A stretch of DNA of 64,000 nt from Antitrichia curtipendula (Eukaryota; Streptophyta; Bryopsida; Hypnales; Leucodontaceae): the NCBI GenBank assembly GCA_951230915.1, contig OX579637.1, positions 26,102,001 through 26,166,000 on the forward strand, in the 5' to 3' direction. The notes below the pieces were generated by a model. That model searched no databases, was not told where the DNA came from, and saw only the letters and a program-made list of their open reading frames with translations. Every line of letters begins with the position of its first letter. Positions within the stretch are counted from its first letter, which is position 1. The position numbers and the translations under genes are program-made. This document shows, piece by piece, positions 63,885-64,000 of the stretch.

Positions 63885-64000
63885 GCACAAAATAAATATT
63901 TTTGTGCATTCTAATACTTGAGGGTGTTTACAACTTTTACAACTTTCTACAAGTCACTTTCAAAGTGGAATTCTATGACATTAGATGTGGAGGCCACGAA
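63885..64000. repeat. Partial monomer cut by the window edge
   Basis: The first 116 bases of a normal unit (AAAATAAAT start, C-centred dyad, GGAGGCCACGAA) end at the window boundary with no change of sequence character. The array therefore continues to the right; likewise position 1 begins at a unit boundary only because the window happens to start there. Confidence 0.95.

Larger units (their letters stand above)
1..64000. repeat. 178-bp satellite DNA array, 359 full units plus a 116-bp partial
   Basis: The same unit recurs from the first to the last base, always in the same orientation, with no unique sequence, transposon or inversion between copies. Unit starts (G of GCAC after CTAC) fall at 1, 179, 357 and so on. 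Every deviation from 178 can be traced to 20 units with a one-base deletion and 2 with a one-base insertion; 337 x 178 + 20 x 177 + 2 x 179 + 116 equals 64,000. A consensus has 62 G+C in 178 bases. Long arrays of nucleosome-length monomers with HOR structure are typical of eukaryotic centromeric or pericentromeric heterochromatin; that assignment is inference, since the sequence cannot show kinetochore protein occupancy. The monomer is not one I recognise. Confidence 0.98.
54450..64000. repeat. Zone V: divergent block with altered monomers and returning zone-I alleles
   Basis: Markers are TTCGATGAC or TTCGATAAC after the EcoRI site, CTCCAGATTC, TTTTTCTGC with GAGAGTG, GCACAGAAT, ATTAGCTGTGG, and nine copies of the altered AGCATATATATAC unit. 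GTGGTTAAAAC with GAATAC, TTTTAATATT and AGAAAAC, characteristic of zone I, reappear here. Readable periods are 890 bp (56941-58720) and 3383 bp. No gene is visible. Confidence 0.8.

Noticed and set aside
1..64000. CENP-B box
   Set aside because: I looked for the conserved TTCG....A..CGGG pattern on both strands of the consensus. The nearest piece, CACGAAACTACAGG, lacks the required CGGG/CCCG part. No match to the human-type box is visible.
1..64000. CRISPR array
   Set aside because: Regular spacing might suggest one, but the whole 178-bp unit is repeated with no unique spacers, and the unit is far longer than a CRISPR repeat.
1..64000. Telomeric repeats suggested by TTGAGGGTGTTT
   Set aside because: GAGGGTG occurs at two places in each unit, but there are no tandem TTAGGG, TTTAGGG or TTAGG runs.
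1..64000. Arabidopsis CEN180, human alpha satellite or Drosophila 359-bp satellite
   Set aside because: The 178-bp length is close to CEN180 and alpha satellite, but the monomer does not resemble what I know of any of these sequences. I therefore do not assign a species.

Overview
The whole 64,000-base window is one uninterrupted tandem satellite-DNA array. I find no credible protein gene, tRNA, rRNA, CRISPR array, transposon, telomere repeat or unique-sequence island in it. The repeat unit is 178 bp and about 35% G+C (62 of 178 bases in a hand-made consensus). All copies run head to tail in one orientation. Counting phase markers by hand gives 359 complete units plus a final 116-bp partial unit: 337 units of 178 bp, 20 of 177 bp and 2 of 179 bp, which sums exactly to 64,000. 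This points to a eukaryotic chromosome and to constitutive heterochromatin. A nucleosome-scale monomer, nested higher-order repeats (HORs) and several dyad symmetries per monomer make a centromeric or pericentromeric array the leading interpretation. I do not recognise the monomer family and cannot name the organism; no human-type CENP-B box is visible.

Each monomer (phase set at the G of GCAC) carries a terminal inverted repeat (1-23), two abutting 9-bp direct repeats (44-61), a 13-bp dyad with a C/G switch at its centre (71-83), an EcoRI site (84-89) and an 8-bp perfect palindrome containing CACGTG (153-160).

Five zones differ in their linked variants. Zone I (1-14418) has short HORs of 6, 7 and 8 monomers rich in G-centred dyads and the CCAGAAAAC allele. 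Zone II (14419-32921) has long composite blocks with 2669- and 1956-bp periods, plus very recent trimer, tetramer and single-monomer duplications near its right end. Zone III (32922-48936) has 2135-, 2491-, 890- and 1602-bp periods and the CTAAAACTTG variant. Zone IV (48937-54449) is a 1067-bp hexamer. Zone V (54450-64000) mixes zone-I-like alleles with a strongly altered monomer class and has 890- and 3383-bp periods.

No gene products are encoded, so there is no pathway to describe. What can be read is the history of the array: repeated unequal exchange and segmental amplification at several scales, with older allele sets on both flanks and more homogeneous sets in the middle. Any function would be structural (chromatin, kinetochore or protein-binding sites) and is inference. 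All variant calls were made by eye.
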